In this document: positions 8,225 through 17,401 of the stretch, piece by piece
Layout: every line of letters begins with the position of its first letter
Numbering within the stretch: the first letter of the stretch is position 1
Assembly (NCBI RefSeq): GCF_047302405.1
Contig: NZ_CP154853.1
Coordinates: 1,302,001 to 1,366,000 of the forward strand
DNA length: 64,000 bases
Reading direction: 5' to 3'
Source: Alkalihalobacillus sp047302405
GTDB lineage: Bacteria; Bacillota; Bacilli; Bacillales; Bacillaceae_D
Translations under genes and position numbers: made by a program
Notes under the pieces: model-generated
The model's database searches: none
Seen by the model: the letters and a program-made list of their open reading frames with translations, nothing else
Told to the model about the DNA's origin: nothing

Positions 8225-8646
8225 ATCGTTTTTATCATGGTTACATGAGGGATTCCGGCATCTAAAAACTGTCCTGAAACGGTTTCGAATCCTAATTTTT
8301 GATAAAAAGGTTCAGCTTGTATTTGGGCATTTAATTTCGCTTTATTTAGCTGGCGTTCTTTGATTTCATCTAATAAAATATTCATTAATTCAAGGCCAAT
8401 CCCTGTGCCTCTAGCTGCTTGAACGATGCAAACACGCTCAATTTTTCCGGAACCATCTATTTCGCGCAGACGTGCAGCTCCAATGGCTTCATGTTCATCA
8501 TTATAAACAACAAAATGAGTAGCTTCATCTTCATATTGGTCAATTTCTTCTTCTATAGGGACATTCTGTTCTCCTACAAATACTTCTTTACGTACTCGAT
8601 AGGCGTCCTCTAGTTGTTTTTGTGTGTTTACTTTTTCTATGTTCAT
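8221..8646 (-). CDS. GNAT-family N-acetyltransferase (YjcF-like)
   Basis: A 141-residue GNAT protein. The acetyl-CoA pyrophosphate-binding segment QAARGTGIGLELM is visible at about 80, followed by AQIQAEPFYQKLGFE. The closest family I know is YjcF/ElaA-type acyltransferases. The start is the ATG at 8646, 10 bases after GGAGG; an ATG nearer the site is followed at once by a stop. The stop codon itself lies in the last bases of the 119-bp repeat array, so the repeat may have set the end of the protein. The upstream esterase gene resembles yjcH, a neighbour of yjcF in B. subtilis; yjcG is absent here. Confidence 0.82.
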   Translation of the reverse strand: MNIEKVNTQKQLEDAYRVRKEVFVGEQNVPIEEEIDQYEDEATHFVVYNDEHEAIGAARLREIDGSGKIERVCIVQAARGTGIGLELMNILLDEIKERQLNKAKLNAQIQAEPFYQKLGFETVSGQFLDAGIPHVTMIKTM

Positions 8647-8689
8647 TTCATGCTAACCTCCACTATCTAGTTGTTTGTCATTTTTTTCG

Positions 8690-9424
8690 TTATTCAAAAG
8701 GCAAAAGTTTCTTTAAGCCATTCTCTAAATCTTTTTGCCAATAAGTCCACGTATGATCACCGTCAAATTCACCATATGTATAATCAATTTTAAGCTTTTC
8801 TAACGCTTCTTTTAATTGCCGGTTCGGTTCAAGGAAGTCAAGCACTTGACCATTTGTCGTTTTGACCGCTGTTTCTTTTTGACCGATCATATGATAAATA
8901 GCCAACCCATCAATAGTGTTCGCATCTGAAACAGCCTGTAATACGGTCTCATTCACTAATGGTGAATGCATCATCACTTGACCAAAAGTAGCTGGGTATT
9001 TTAAAGCAGCCATTAACGATACTGTGCCAGCTAAAGAATCGCCAGCTAAAGTACGACTGCTTGCTAATGAATGAAGAGGGAATTTGTCTTCAAGGAACGG
9101 CATTAATTCATCCACTAAAAATCGTAAGTAAGAAGCAAACTTTTCCTCATCCGGATGATATCTTTTACGACGCTCTTTGACAGAAGGATATGGAACCCCA
9201 ATAATAATTACTTCACGTAATTCCACCTCTTCAATTAAAGTGTCGACTTGCCTTGGAATTCGACCTAGTTGAAAGTAATCCTGTCCATCTTGGCAGATTA
9301 ACAAATGATAACTTTTCATTGGGGTAAAATTCGGTGGAGTATAAATCATCAGCTTCTGTTCTTCATTTAGAAACTGACTATTAATAATTGCTTCAGATAA
9401 ATCTCCATTTAATTGATTCACCAT
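8690..9424 (-). CDS. putative esterase, alpha/beta hydrolase (YjcH/Fes-type)
   Basis: A 244-residue alpha/beta hydrolase of the esterase D/enterochelin-esterase type. The nucleophile motif GDSLAG is at about 128 and a C-terminal histidine sits in FDGDHTWTYW. No signal peptide is seen, so it should be cytoplasmic. The ATG at 9424 follows TAGGTGACAAC. It lies upstream of the GNAT gene, 43 bases apart, and both are probably transcribed together as in the yjcF-yjcG-yjcH region of B. subtilis. The substrate is not evident from sequence. Confidence 0.78.
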   Translation of the reverse strand: MVNQLNGDLSEAIINSQFLNEEQKLMIYTPPNFTPMKSYHLLICQDGQDYFQLGRIPRQVDTLIEEVELREVIIIGVPYPSVKERRKRYHPDEEKFASYLRFLVDELMPFLEDKFPLHSLASSRTLAGDSLAGTVSLMAALKYPATFGQVMMHSPLVNETVLQAVSDANTIDGLAIYHMIGQKETAVKTTNGQVLDFLEPNRQLKEALEKLKIDYTYGEFDGDHTWTYWQKDLENGLKKLLPFE

Positions 9425-9629
9425 GTTGTCACCTACACTTTCATCAAACTTTTCTTTATCTTATCATATATTTAGTGAGGATTAAGCAATGGTGCTCAAA
9501 ATCATGTTGTGCATAAACAGAAAGATGAATCGCCTAACTTTGGGCAGTGAATTAGATTTGTGGTAAACTAAATCAAAGGAAAAGGTTTTTATTTGCTAAT
9601 TTTCTTATAGAGAATCAAGGAGGTCTGTT

Positions 9630-10181
9630 ATGAAAAAGCCAGTCTCGTGTGATGTTGTTGAAAATGCAGCTAGAAAAAAATTAATGGAGCGTGGTGTCTC
9701 AATTGAAGCCATCGCTGAAATTGTTTATGAAATGCAGGTTCCTTATAATCCAAATTTAACGATTGAAGACTGTTATGAAAGTACAAATGCCGTATTATTA
9801 AAGCGAGAAATTCAACATGCTATTTTAGTTGGTGTGGAACTTGATCAATTAGCTGAAGAGAAAAAGCTTTCTGAACCGCTGCAATCGTTAATTGATTCAG
9901 ATGAGGGCTTATTTGGTGTAGATGAGACGATTGCCTTGGGCTCTGTCTTTGGATTTGGGAGTATCGCGGTAACAACTTTTGGGTATTTAGATAAACAAAA
10001 GGTTGGGATTATTCATGAACTCGATAATCGAAAAGAACAAGTACATACTTTTCTTGATGATTTAGTTGCGAGTATTGCCGCAAGTGCTTCTGCAAGACTT
10101 GCTCATCGTCAAAGAGATTTAGAGGAAAATAGACGTTTAGAAGATATAAAAAAGCGTGAAAATGAGGAATTAATAGGATAA
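9630..10181 (+). CDS. phosphatidylglycerophosphatase A family protein (YutG-like)
   Basis: A 183-residue protein of the PgpA superfamily as found in Bacillus YutG: soluble-looking, with the conserved DCYESTNAVLLKREIQHAILVGVELDQLAEE region. The central part FGVDETIALGSVFGFGSIAVT agrees with the family. Enterobacterial PgpA dephosphorylates phosphatidylglycerol phosphate, but the Bacillus branch lacks the same membrane segments, so the substrate is uncertain. The C-terminus is an Arg/Glu-rich helix. The ATG follows CAAGGAGGTCTGTT. It is monocistronic or leads into the small gene at 10277. Confidence 0.8.
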   Translation: MKKPVSCDVVENAARKKLMERGVSIEAIAEIVYEMQVPYNPNLTIEDCYESTNAVLLKREIQHAILVGVELDQLAEEKKLSEPLQSLIDSDEGLFGVDETIALGSVFGFGSIAVTTFGYLDKQKVGIIHELDNRKEQVHTFLDDLVASIAASASARLAHRQRDLEENRRLEDIKKRENEELIG

Positions 10182-10276
10182 GTTATTCTTTCGATGAGAC
10201 GATTGTATGTAACTAGTTGAAAAGGGAATAATAGGTTAAGAAATAGGATGACTATGAATGAAGGTAAGGGATTCGA

Positions 10277-10459
10277 ATGGAAGCACAAGCACCTAAATGG
10301 ATTTATTATCGTCAATTATTTCGCTCTAAATTCCAAGCCAGTTGTATTAAAGCCAAAATTGAAGATAACTGGCATAATGGGTACGAGATTGGTCCGGTCG
10401 TTGAAGTTAGAAAATTAAAAACGAATAAATATGTCGTACGTTATACGTATGATGAATGA
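10277..10459 (+). CDS. small protein of unknown function
   Basis: A 60-residue protein rich in aromatic and basic residues, with a central EIGPVVEVRKLKTNKYVVRY segment that looks like a small beta-barrel. No family is recognised. The ATG at 10277 has only a weak AAGGGAT site. A 68-codon frame from the ATG at 10247 overlaps it, but its translation looks less protein-like. It lies between pgpA-like and a converging terminator region. Confidence 0.5.
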   Translation: MEAQAPKWIYYRQLFRSKFQASCIKAKIEDNWHNGYEIGPVVEVRKLKTNKYVVRYTYDE

Positions 10460-10503
10460 AATGCAGAAAAAGAACAATAAAATAGAGGTAGCCGTGGAAG
10501 GAG

Positions 10504-10549
10504 AAACAACTTCTAAAGTCGAGATAAGAGGGCTTTGGGGTTGTTTTTT
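10504..10549 (+). terminator. probable terminator
   Basis: AACAAC with inner AAAG pairs with GTTGTT and CTTT, followed by TTTTTTG. The stem is interrupted, so confidence is moderate. Confidence 0.5.
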
Positions 10550-10660
10550 GTTTTGTAAAGTAACAAATAGCGAGCACTTATAGCCAAAAAAGTAGAGGCA
10601 AGGCTCGCTCAACCAATCGTTACAAAGATTCTACCGGTGTTTGTTTTTAATAATTTTTCC

Positions 10661-12046
10661 TTATTTGCGTGGATGAATCATCTCTTCCGGCTTTACGAGT
10701 GCATCAAATTCAGTAGACGTTAATAAGCCAAGCTTTAGAGCCGCTTCTTTTAAAGTTGATTTTTCGGCAAAAGCTTTTTTCGCAATTTTAGCCGCATTTT
10801 CGTAGCCGATATGTGAATTTAAAGCTGTAACAAGCATTAAAGAGCGTTCTACATTTTCAGTCATCTTGCCACGGTCTACTTCTATTCCTACTAAACAACG
10901 GTCATGGAAGCTAACAAGGCCATCCGTTAATAACCGAATTGATTGTAAAACATTATAGGCAATAACAGGCTTAAACACATTGAGTTGATAGTGACCTTGA
11001 CTAGCGGCAAATGAGATCGTCGCATCGTTACCGAGGATTTGACTTGCGACCATCGTCATTGCTTCAGATTGAGTTGGGTTGACCTTACCCGGCATTATCG
11101 AGCTCCCTGGTTCGTTTGCAGGAATCGTAATTTCAGCAATTCCTGAACGTGGCCCACTTGCTAATAAACGAATATCATTGGCTATTTTAAATAGGTCAGC
11201 GGCGAGAGCTTTTACTGCACCATGAAAATGAACGAGCTGATCATGGCTTGTTAAAGCATGAAAGTAATTATTTGAATGAACAAAAGTACGACCTGTTTGT
11301 ATGGTTAACTGTTTGGCCATTTCATTACCAAATGAAGCTGGAGAATTTAAACCAGTCCCAACAGCGGTGCCGCCAATGGCCAACTCCCGAACATATTCAA
11401 GGCTTTCACGGATCATTTTATTTGATTTTTTGAGCATTTCCTTCCAAGCACTGACTTCTTGCCCGAATGTGAGGGGAGTGGCATCTTGTAAATGGGTTCG
11501 ACCTACTTTGATCACATCTTTAAATTTATCCTCTAATAAGGTTAAAGTCTTAATCCATGTTTGAATCGCAGGAAAGAGATTTTTCTCTGTTTCATATACA
11601 GTTGCAATGTGCATCGCCGTTGGAAAAGTATCATTTGAGCTTTGGGAGCGATTAACATCATCATTCGGATGGACTTTTATATTCGTATGATCTAATTGTT
11701 CATTAGCCATAAAAGCAATGACTTCATTCATGTTCATATTCGACTGTGTTCCACTACCCGTTTGCCAAACGACAAGAGGGAAATGCTCGTCAAACTGACC
11801 GGTTAAAATTTGTTCACAAGCGACTACAATGGCTTCTTTTTTCTCGATAGCTAAATCGCCATTACCTGCATTGACAATGGCCGCGGCTTTTTTTAATTCG
11901 GCAAAAGCATAAATGAGTGGTTTTGGCATTTTTTCTTCACCAATTTTAAAGTTTTCAAGACTTCTTTGAGTTTGAGCCCCCCAAAAACGGTTCTTTGGAA
12001 CTTTAACTTCACCTAATGTATCACGTTCGATTCTCATTTCGGTCAT
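10661..12046 (-). CDS. fumC: class II fumarate hydratase
   Basis: A 461-residue fumarase of the TCA cycle, interconverting fumarate and malate without a metal cluster. The family signature GSSIMPGKVNPTQ is complete; PTQ after KVN fits fumarase, whereas aspartases usually have PVIPE. WQTGSGTQSNMNMNE, the GRTHLQDATP segment and the C-terminal MIHP tail also match. The start is the ATG at 12046 after GGGAGGAATCGTA. An open frame continues 51 codons upstream but with no site and no fumarase similarity. It is monocistronic and convergent with the genes before it. Confidence 0.93.
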   Translation of the reverse strand: MTEMRIERDTLGEVKVPKNRFWGAQTQRSLENFKIGEEKMPKPLIYAFAELKKAAAIVNAGNGDLAIEKKEAIVVACEQILTGQFDEHFPLVVWQTGSGTQSNMNMNEVIAFMANEQLDHTNIKVHPNDDVNRSQSSNDTFPTAMHIATVYETEKNLFPAIQTWIKTLTLLEDKFKDVIKVGRTHLQDATPLTFGQEVSAWKEMLKKSNKMIRESLEYVRELAIGGTAVGTGLNSPASFGNEMAKQLTIQTGRTFVHSNNYFHALTSHDQLVHFHGAVKALAADLFKIANDIRLLASGPRSGIAEITIPANEPGSSIMPGKVNPTQSEAMTMVASQILGNDATISFAASQGHYQLNVFKPVIAYNVLQSIRLLTDGLVSFHDRCLVGIEVDRGKMTENVERSLMLVTALNSHIGYENAAKIAKKAFAEKSTLKEAALKLGLLTSTEFDALVKPEEMIHPRK

Positions 12047-12331
12047 TACGATTCCTCCCTCATTTTCAATTAACTTGTAAATAAAGTGTGACATAATCGT
12101 GAATAAAAACCAATAAATTAGTCCTCGCAAAATTATAGTACAAGTGGTTTTAATACGATAATATAGCAATGTGTGTCTTATTATATCCGCTCTTTTCATG
12201 AAATAAACATAAAAAAACCTTATGAAACAAGGTTAATAAAAGATTGATAGAAGGGTGTTAAAGAATAATCGATAGTTAAATATTTTATTAAGATAATAAA
12301 AATAATTCCCAGAAAAAGTAGGGAAACAATG

Positions 12332-12360
12332 TTGACATAAATAATGATAACTATTATCAT
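12332..12360 (+). promoter_or_regulatory. sigma-A promoter of the siderophore operon
   Basis: TTGACA (12332-12337), a 17-base spacer and TATCAT (12355-12360). The first Fur box lies over the spacer and -10 region. Confidence 0.8.
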
Positions 12361-12419
12361 TGGGGATGTGATTGATAATCATTTTCGTTGAGAAAGCCTA
12401 TAGGTGAGAATTATTATCA
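12345..12419 (+). promoter_or_regulatory. three Fur boxes upstream of the siderophore transporter
   Basis: Against the 15-bp 7-1-7 consensus TGATAATNATTATCA, 12345-12359 matches 14 of 15 and 12405-12419 also matches 14 of 15. A weaker site at 12373-12387 matches about 12. The first overlaps the promoter and the others are downstream, so iron-loaded Fur should block initiation and early elongation. Confidence 0.88.
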
Positions 12420-12449
12420 ACTATAAACCGGTTTTAAAAAGGAAGAGTT

Positions 12450-13403
12450 ATGAAAAATTTATACCTACTTATCGTCTGTTTCATCTTAAGCATCGCTTCG
12501 CTTTTTATAGGGGTAAGTGAAGTGAATTTATCAGGTTTATTACGCTTAGATGAGAACCAATTACATACTCTTATTCATAGTCGATTTCCTAGATTGATTA
12601 GTATTATCATTGCAGGTTCAAGTATGGCGATTTGTGGCTTGATTATGCAGCAGTTAACGAGAAATAAGTTTGTCTCTCCGACAACAGCAGGAACAATGGA
12701 TTCAGCAAGCCTTGGTATTATGGTTTCGATGCTCATGTTTGCTTCAGCTACAATGATGCAGAAGATGGTTATTTCTTTTTTGTTTGCCCTAGCTGGAACG
12801 TTAATATTTATGAAGATTTTAGACAGAATAAAGTTCAAAAATACAATATTTATTCCATTAGTAGGTTTGATGTTTGGTAATATTGTAGGTTCGATAACGA
12901 CCTTTTTTGCTTATTCAAATGACTTAATTCAAAATATTTCTGGCTGGTTACAAGGAAGCTTCTCATTAATTACGACAGGGCGTTACGAAATGTTATATAT
13001 TAGCATTCCGTTATTAATTATTGCGTATCTATTTGCGAATCGATTTACGATTGCAGGGATGGGGGAAGAATTTTCGGTCAATTTAGGCTTGAATTATAAA
13101 CAAGTCGTCAATATTGGCTTAATTATAGTCGCAGCTATCACTTCTGTCGTTGTCTTAACTGTTGGGATGATTCCGTTTTTAGGATTAATCATTCCGAATA
13201 TCGTGGCCATCTTCCAAGGCGATAACTTAAGGAAAAACCTCCCAACAACAGCGTTATTAGGAGTTGCCTTTGTCATCCTCTGTGATATTATTGGGCGCGT
13301 TATTATTTACCCATATCAAATTCCGATTGGTTTGACTGTTGGTGTTATTGGAAGTGCGATTTTCCTCTATTTATTAATAAGGGGGAGAAAGCATGAGCAA
13401 TAA
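12450..13403 (+). CDS. yclN: iron-siderophore ABC transporter permease (YclN-like)
   Basis: A 317-residue FecCD-family membrane permease with about nine hydrophobic segments. Family features include the early SRFPRLISIIIAGSSMAICGLIMQ stretch and the GMIPFLGLIIPNIV loop that contacts the ATPase. It forms a heterodimer with the next permease to import a ferric siderophore. Homology by eye is closest to YclN, the petrobactin/bacillibactin-precursor importer of B. subtilis. The ATG follows AAGGAAGAGTT. It is the first gene after three Fur boxes. Confidence 0.88.
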   Translation: MKNLYLLIVCFILSIASLFIGVSEVNLSGLLRLDENQLHTLIHSRFPRLISIIIAGSSMAICGLIMQQLTRNKFVSPTTAGTMDSASLGIMVSMLMFASATMMQKMVISFLFALAGTLIFMKILDRIKFKNTIFIPLVGLMFGNIVGSITTFFAYSNDLIQNISGWLQGSFSLITTGRYEMLYISIPLLIIAYLFANRFTIAGMGEEFSVNLGLNYKQVVNIGLIIVAAITSVVVLTVGMIPFLGLIIPNIVAIFQGDNLRKNLPTTALLGVAFVILCDIIGRVIIYPYQIPIGLTVGVIGSAIFLYLLIRGRKHEQ

Positions 13404-14340
13404 ATCTAAGATTCTATTATTATCTCTGTTAGCCATTAGTTTTACAGGTCTATTTCTTTTTTATGATTTACGGAGCTGGGAGTACGCATTGCCCCGTAGA
13501 GGTGTAAAAATATTAGCGATTATTGTAACAGGGGCAGCGATTGCTTTTTCAACAGTTGTCTTTCAAACGATTACTAATAACCGTATTTTAACACCGGGAT
13601 TAATTGGTTTAGGTTCCTTATACCAATTGTTTCAAACCTTTATTATTTTTGCATTTGGTTCAACAAGTTTTCTAGTCATAAATAAGTATTTGAATTTTGG
13701 GATTTCTACGGCCTTGATGGTTGTTTTTGCGATGATCCTTTATAAGCTTTTATTAAAAGGTGAAGGAAGAAATGTCTTTTTCCTTTTATTAGTTGGAATT
13801 ATTATGGGAACTTTTTTTGGGAGTATTTCAACGTTTCTACAAGTTCTAATTGATCCTAATGAATACTTAAATGTTCAAAATCGATTGTTTGCTAGTTTTA
13901 ACAATGTGAACTCCGATTTATTATGGGTTTCGATTACGATCTTTGTGATTACGACGATTATCTTCTACCCTCAATTGAAATATTTAGATGTTCTCTCATT
14001 AGGAAGAGAGCAAGCGATTAATTTGGGGGTTAATTATGATAAGGTTGTTCAAACTTTATTAATTTTTGTTGCCATTCTCATTTCTATAGCCACAGCATTA
14101 GTCGGACCGATTACATTTTTAGGTTTGCTGGTAGCGAATGTAGCGTATGAAATGGTTAAAACATATAAACATAAAATCATTATTCCAGTGGCAATGCTCG
14201 TTAGTGTGATCGCACTAGTTGGCGGTCAACTAATTGTTGAACGACTGTTTAGTTTTTCAACACCTATTAGTGTCATTATTAACTTTGTTGGTGGTGTCTA
14301 CTTCTTATATCTTTTATTAAGGGAGAGTAAAAAATGGTAG
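13393..14340 (+). CDS. yclO: iron-siderophore ABC transporter permease (YclO-like)
   Basis: A 315-residue FecCD-family permease, the partner of the preceding one. It has multiple membrane segments, the RRGVKILAIIVTGAAIAFSTVVFQ motif near the N-terminus and the ATPase-contact loop LVGPITFLGLLVANVAYE. Its start overlaps the end of the first permease gene by 11 bases and its stop overlaps the ATPase start, which indicates translational coupling. Confidence 0.88.
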   Translation: MSNKSKILLLSLLAISFTGLFLFYDLRSWEYALPRRGVKILAIIVTGAAIAFSTVVFQTITNNRILTPGLIGLGSLYQLFQTFIIFAFGSTSFLVINKYLNFGISTALMVVFAMILYKLLLKGEGRNVFFLLLVGIIMGTFFGSISTFLQVLIDPNEYLNVQNRLFASFNNVNSDLLWVSITIFVITTIIFYPQLKYLDVLSLGREQAINLGVNYDKVVQTLLIFVAILISIATALVGPITFLGLLVANVAYEMVKTYKHKIIIPVAMLVSVIALVGGQLIVERLFSFSTPISVIINFVGGVYFLYLLLRESKKW

Positions 14341-15092
14341 AAGTAATGAATGTATCAAAGCTATTTGGAGATAAAGCGGTTGTTAATAATGTCTCAGTCA
14401 AAATTCAAAAAGGAAAGATCACTTCTTTTATTGGACCTAATGGAGCGGGGAAAAGCACCCTTCTTTCGATGATAAGTCGCTTAACAGTTGCTGACTCTGG
14501 AGAAATTTTGATTGATAACTCCAAATTAGCTGATACAAAAAGTAATGATTTAGCCAAAAAAATCTCGATCTTAAAACAATCCAATCATATTAATATTCGT
14601 CTAACGATTCGTGAACTCGTCTCATTTGGACGTTTCCCATACTCACAAGGAAATTTAAAAGAAGATGATATTGCTTTTATTGATGAAGCAATTCGTTATA
14701 TGGAGTTAGAAGATATTCAAGATAAATATTTAGATCAACTAAGTGGGGGGCAACGCCAGCGTGCTTATATTGCGATGGTTATTGCCCAAGACACGGAGTA
14801 TATCCTTCTTGATGAGCCATTAAATAATTTGGATATGAAACATTCGGTTCAAATTATGAAAGTGTTAAAACGAATGGTGAAGGAACTTGGCAAAACCATA
14901 GTGATTGTTTTACATGATATTAATTTTGCTTCCTTTTATTCCGATCATATTGTGGCCTTAAAAGATGGTCAAATTGTTCATGAAGGCCCAACAAATGAGA
15001 TCATTAATAACGGAGTCCTACGTGAAATTTACGATATGGATATTACGATTAATGATATTAATAATCAACGTGTTTGTGTTTATTTTGTTTAA
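14334..15092 (+). CDS. yclP: iron-siderophore ABC transporter ATPase (YclP-like)
   Basis: A 252-residue ABC ATPase. Walker A is GPNGAGKST, the Q-loop is ILKQSNHINIR, the signature is LSGGQRQRAYIA, Walker B is EYILLDEP and the switch histidine is in VLHDINFA. It powers the YclN/YclO channel. Its start overlaps the upstream permease stop by seven bases. Confidence 0.92.
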   Translation: MVEVMNVSKLFGDKAVVNNVSVKIQKGKITSFIGPNGAGKSTLLSMISRLTVADSGEILIDNSKLADTKSNDLAKKISILKQSNHINIRLTIRELVSFGRFPYSQGNLKEDDIAFIDEAIRYMELEDIQDKYLDQLSGGQRQRAYIAMVIAQDTEYILLDEPLNNLDMKHSVQIMKVLKRMVKELGKTIVIVLHDINFASFYSDHIVALKDGQIVHEGPTNEIINNGVLREIYDMDITINDINNQRVCVYFV

Positions 15093-15122
15093 GTAACTTT
15101 GATAATTAAGAATAAGGATGAG

Positions 15123-15165
15123 TGCGCAAAAGAGAAGTCGACGCTCACAGGATCCAATTTGCGCA
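15123..15165 (+). other. intercistronic hairpin between ATPase and binding-protein genes
   Basis: TGCGCAAA and TTTGCGCA form an 8-bp stem in the 123-base gap. There is no T-run, so it is more likely an mRNA processing or stabilising structure than a terminator. Such a structure could raise expression of the binding protein. Confidence 0.45.
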
Positions 15166-15215
15166 TAATTCCTTAGCTCTTTATTATATAAAAAATACCA
15201 TAGGGGTGTATTTAG

Positions 15216-16202
15216 ATGAAGAAATTATGGATGTTTATGTTAGCTGCACTAGTAGCAATAGTTCTTGCAGCTTGCGGTTCAGACGATGTCTCTAATGAGG
15301 CAGAAGAGCCAGTAGAGGAACCAGATACAGAAGAGACAACAGGTGGCGAAGAAGAATCAACTTCTTTAACATATACACATGATTTAGGTGAAACAACACT
15401 TGAAAAAAATCCAGAAACCGTTGTTGTTTTTGATATGGGTGTATTAGATATTCTTGATGGTTTTGGAATTGATGTTGCGGGAGTACCACAATCTAATGTC
15501 CCAGAATACCTTTCTAAATATGCAGGTAGTGAATATACAAATGCAGGTAGTTTATTTGAACCAGACTTTGAAGAAATTTATGAATTAGATCCAGACTTAA
15601 TCATTATTAGTGGACGTGCGTCAGAGGCATATGAAGAATTGGAAGATATTGCTCCAACTTTATTTATGGCATTAGATACGTCTAATTATTATGAATCATT
15701 TGAAAATAATGTAAATATCATCGCTGAAATTTTTGATAAAGAAGCAGAAGCAGAAGAAAAATTAGCTGAAATTGAAACACAAGTTCAAGAAGTACAACAG
15801 TTAGCATCTGAAAAAGAAGCAGCAGGTTTAATTGTGATGGTTAATGAAGGAAGTATGTCTGCTTACGGATCTAATGGTCGTTTTGGAGTTTTACATGATG
15901 TCTTTGGTGTAGAGCCAGTTGATTCAGGTATTGAAGTGTCAAATCACGGACAAGAAATTGATTTTGAATATGTAGAATCACAAAATCCTGAATATTTATT
16001 CGTGATTGATCGTGGAGCGGTTGTAACTAGTGGCGACGCTAGTGGCAATGATCTTCTAGACAACGCGTTCATTCAAAGCACACAAGCTTATGAAAATGAT
16101 AATATTATTTTCTTAAATCCTACTTATTGGTATATCTCTGGTGGTGGTTTAACATCATTCCCAGGAATGATTGAAGAAGTGAAAAACGGATTAGAAGATT
16201 AA
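15216..16202 (+). CDS. yclQ: iron-siderophore substrate-binding lipoprotein (YclQ-like)
   Basis: A 328-residue lipoprotein with a signal peptide and the lipobox VLAAC at about 20, followed by a very acidic linker of Glu and Thr. The binding domain has VVVFDMGVLDILDGFG, GSLFEPDFEEIYELDPDLIIISGR and a C-terminal NPTYWYISGGG. These are the features of the YclQ branch that binds petrobactin-type siderophores. The strongly acidic surface would suit a haloalkaliphile, which is inference. It is the last gene of the Fur-controlled cluster. Confidence 0.9.
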   Translation: MKKLWMFMLAALVAIVLAACGSDDVSNEAEEPVEEPDTEETTGGEEESTSLTYTHDLGETTLEKNPETVVVFDMGVLDILDGFGIDVAGVPQSNVPEYLSKYAGSEYTNAGSLFEPDFEEIYELDPDLIIISGRASEAYEELEDIAPTLFMALDTSNYYESFENNVNIIAEIFDKEAEAEEKLAEIETQVQEVQQLASEKEAAGLIVMVNEGSMSAYGSNGRFGVLHDVFGVEPVDSGIEVSNHGQEIDFEYVESQNPEYLFVIDRGAVVTSGDASGNDLLDNAFIQSTQAYENDNIIFLNPTYWYISGGGLTSFPGMIEEVKNGLED

Positions 16203-16212
16203 TCTTAAGGGG

Positions 16213-16262
16213 GCTGTCCCATCAGGTCGTGAAAACGACCTAATGAGGGCAGTTCTTTTTTT
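16213..16262 (+). terminator. terminator of the siderophore operon
   Basis: GCTGTCCCATCAGGTCG pairs imperfectly with CGACCTAATGAGGGCAG, then TTCTTTTTTT. Confidence 0.9.
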
Positions 16263-16312
16263 ATTTAAGTTGAGGGTTGCTGTCGAGAGTCATTTGGTCG
16301 GGGATAGTATGT

Positions 16313-16345
16313 AAAAAAGGAAGAGCGAAATTAGCTCTTCCTTTT
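16313..16345 (-). terminator. terminator of msrA-msrB
   Basis: AAAAGGAAGAGC and GCTCTTCCTTTT form a stem just after the msrB stop; read on the minus strand it ends in a T-run. Confidence 0.85.
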
Positions 16346-16347
16346 AA

Positions 16348-16785
16348 TCATTTCTTAAATAATTTTTGATACTCTGCATATCCTTCTTTCTCTAATTTAT
16401 CTTTAGCAATAAATTTAAGAGAAGCGGAGTTGATACAATAACGTAATCCGCCCTTATCTACGGGACCATCAGGAAAAACGTGTCCTAAATGAGAATCAGC
16501 CTCTTTACTCCGTACTTCTGTTCGAACCATAAAGTGACTACGATCTTCTTTTTCAATTATTTCTTCCTCATCAATTGGTTTCGTAAAGCTCGGCCAGCCA
16601 CATCCAGCATCATATTTATCATGTGACGAAAATAGCGGTTTTCCAGAAACGAGATCTACATAGATTCCTTCTTCTTCTAGTGAATAATATTCGTTTCGAA
16701 ATGGGGGTTCTGTTCCATTATTTTGGGTTACTTCATATTGGAGCGGGGTTAATTTCTTCTTAAGGTCTTCTTTTTTTGAGTTCAC
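16348..16785 (-). CDS. msrB: peptide-methionine (R)-S-oxide reductase MsrB
   Basis: A 145-residue repair enzyme that reduces the R-epimer of methionine sulfoxide in proteins. DAGCGWPSF and the catalytic-cysteine motif RYCINSASL (near the C-terminus) are both present. The CxxC zinc-binding pairs of many MsrB proteins are absent, as in several Bacillus enzymes. The GTG at 16785 is chosen because GGGAGGT lies six bases upstream; an in-frame ATG at 16800 would put that site inside the gene. It follows msrA by two bases, so both epimers are handled by one transcript. Confidence 0.93.
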   Translation of the reverse strand: MNSKKEDLKKKLTPLQYEVTQNNGTEPPFRNEYYSLEEEGIYVDLVSGKPLFSSHDKYDAGCGWPSFTKPIDEEEIIEKEDRSHFMVRTEVRSKEADSHLGHVFPDGPVDKGGLRYCINSASLKFIAKDKLEKEGYAEYQKLFKK

Positions 16786-16787
16786 TG

Positions 16788-17321
16788 TTATACCTCCCAA
16801 TTATGTTTAATAAAATCAGCACGACCAGACCCTTTTTGATAGCGCTCATAATGGGTTGGGTTTTTCTGATAATAATTTTGATGATAGTCTTCGGCTGGAT
16901 AAAAAGGTTTAGCTGGTAAAATCTCAGTTACGATGGGCTTGTTAAATTGTCCGCTACGTCCGAGCTCATCCTTTGATTTTTCTGCTAATTCTTTTTGCCT
17001 GTCATTTTGATAAAAAATGGCTGTTTTATAAGAGTGACCTCGATCGTAAAATTGGCCACCAGCATCTGTTGGATCAATTTGTTTCCAGAAGATGTTTAGT
17101 AGTTCTTTATAGGAAATAACGTTTGGATCAAAAGTTATTTCAACAGCTTCATAGTGGCCGGTACTTTCAGAACATACCTCCTGATAAGTTGGGTTTTCTG
17201 TAAATCCTCCTGTATAACCGGAGACAACAGAGTCTACACCATCATATCGATCAAATGGTTTAACCATACACCAAAAACAACCTCCCGCAAAAACGGCTTT
17301 TTCTGTATCCTTTTTGTTCAT
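16788..17321 (-). CDS. msrA: peptide-methionine (S)-S-oxide reductase MsrA
   Basis: A 177-residue enzyme that reduces the S-epimer of methionine sulfoxide. The catalytic motif GGCFWC is at about 13-18 and the family segments SGYTGGFTENPTYQEVCSESTGHYEAV and DPTDAGGQFYDRGHSYKTAIF follow. The length is typical. It is the first gene of the msrA-msrB pair, starting with ATG after GGCGAGGTGAAACA. Confidence 0.95.
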   Translation of the reverse strand: MNKKDTEKAVFAGGCFWCMVKPFDRYDGVDSVVSGYTGGFTENPTYQEVCSESTGHYEAVEITFDPNVISYKELLNIFWKQIDPTDAGGQFYDRGHSYKTAIFYQNDRQKELAEKSKDELGRSGQFNKPIVTEILPAKPFYPAEDYHQNYYQKNPTHYERYQKGSGRADFIKHNWEV

Positions 17322-17401
17322 TGTTTCACCTCGCCAAAAAAGTAGAGTACATATATTATAGCATTTTAGTTACCATTAACGCTTCGGATATGACCTCAAT
17401 A

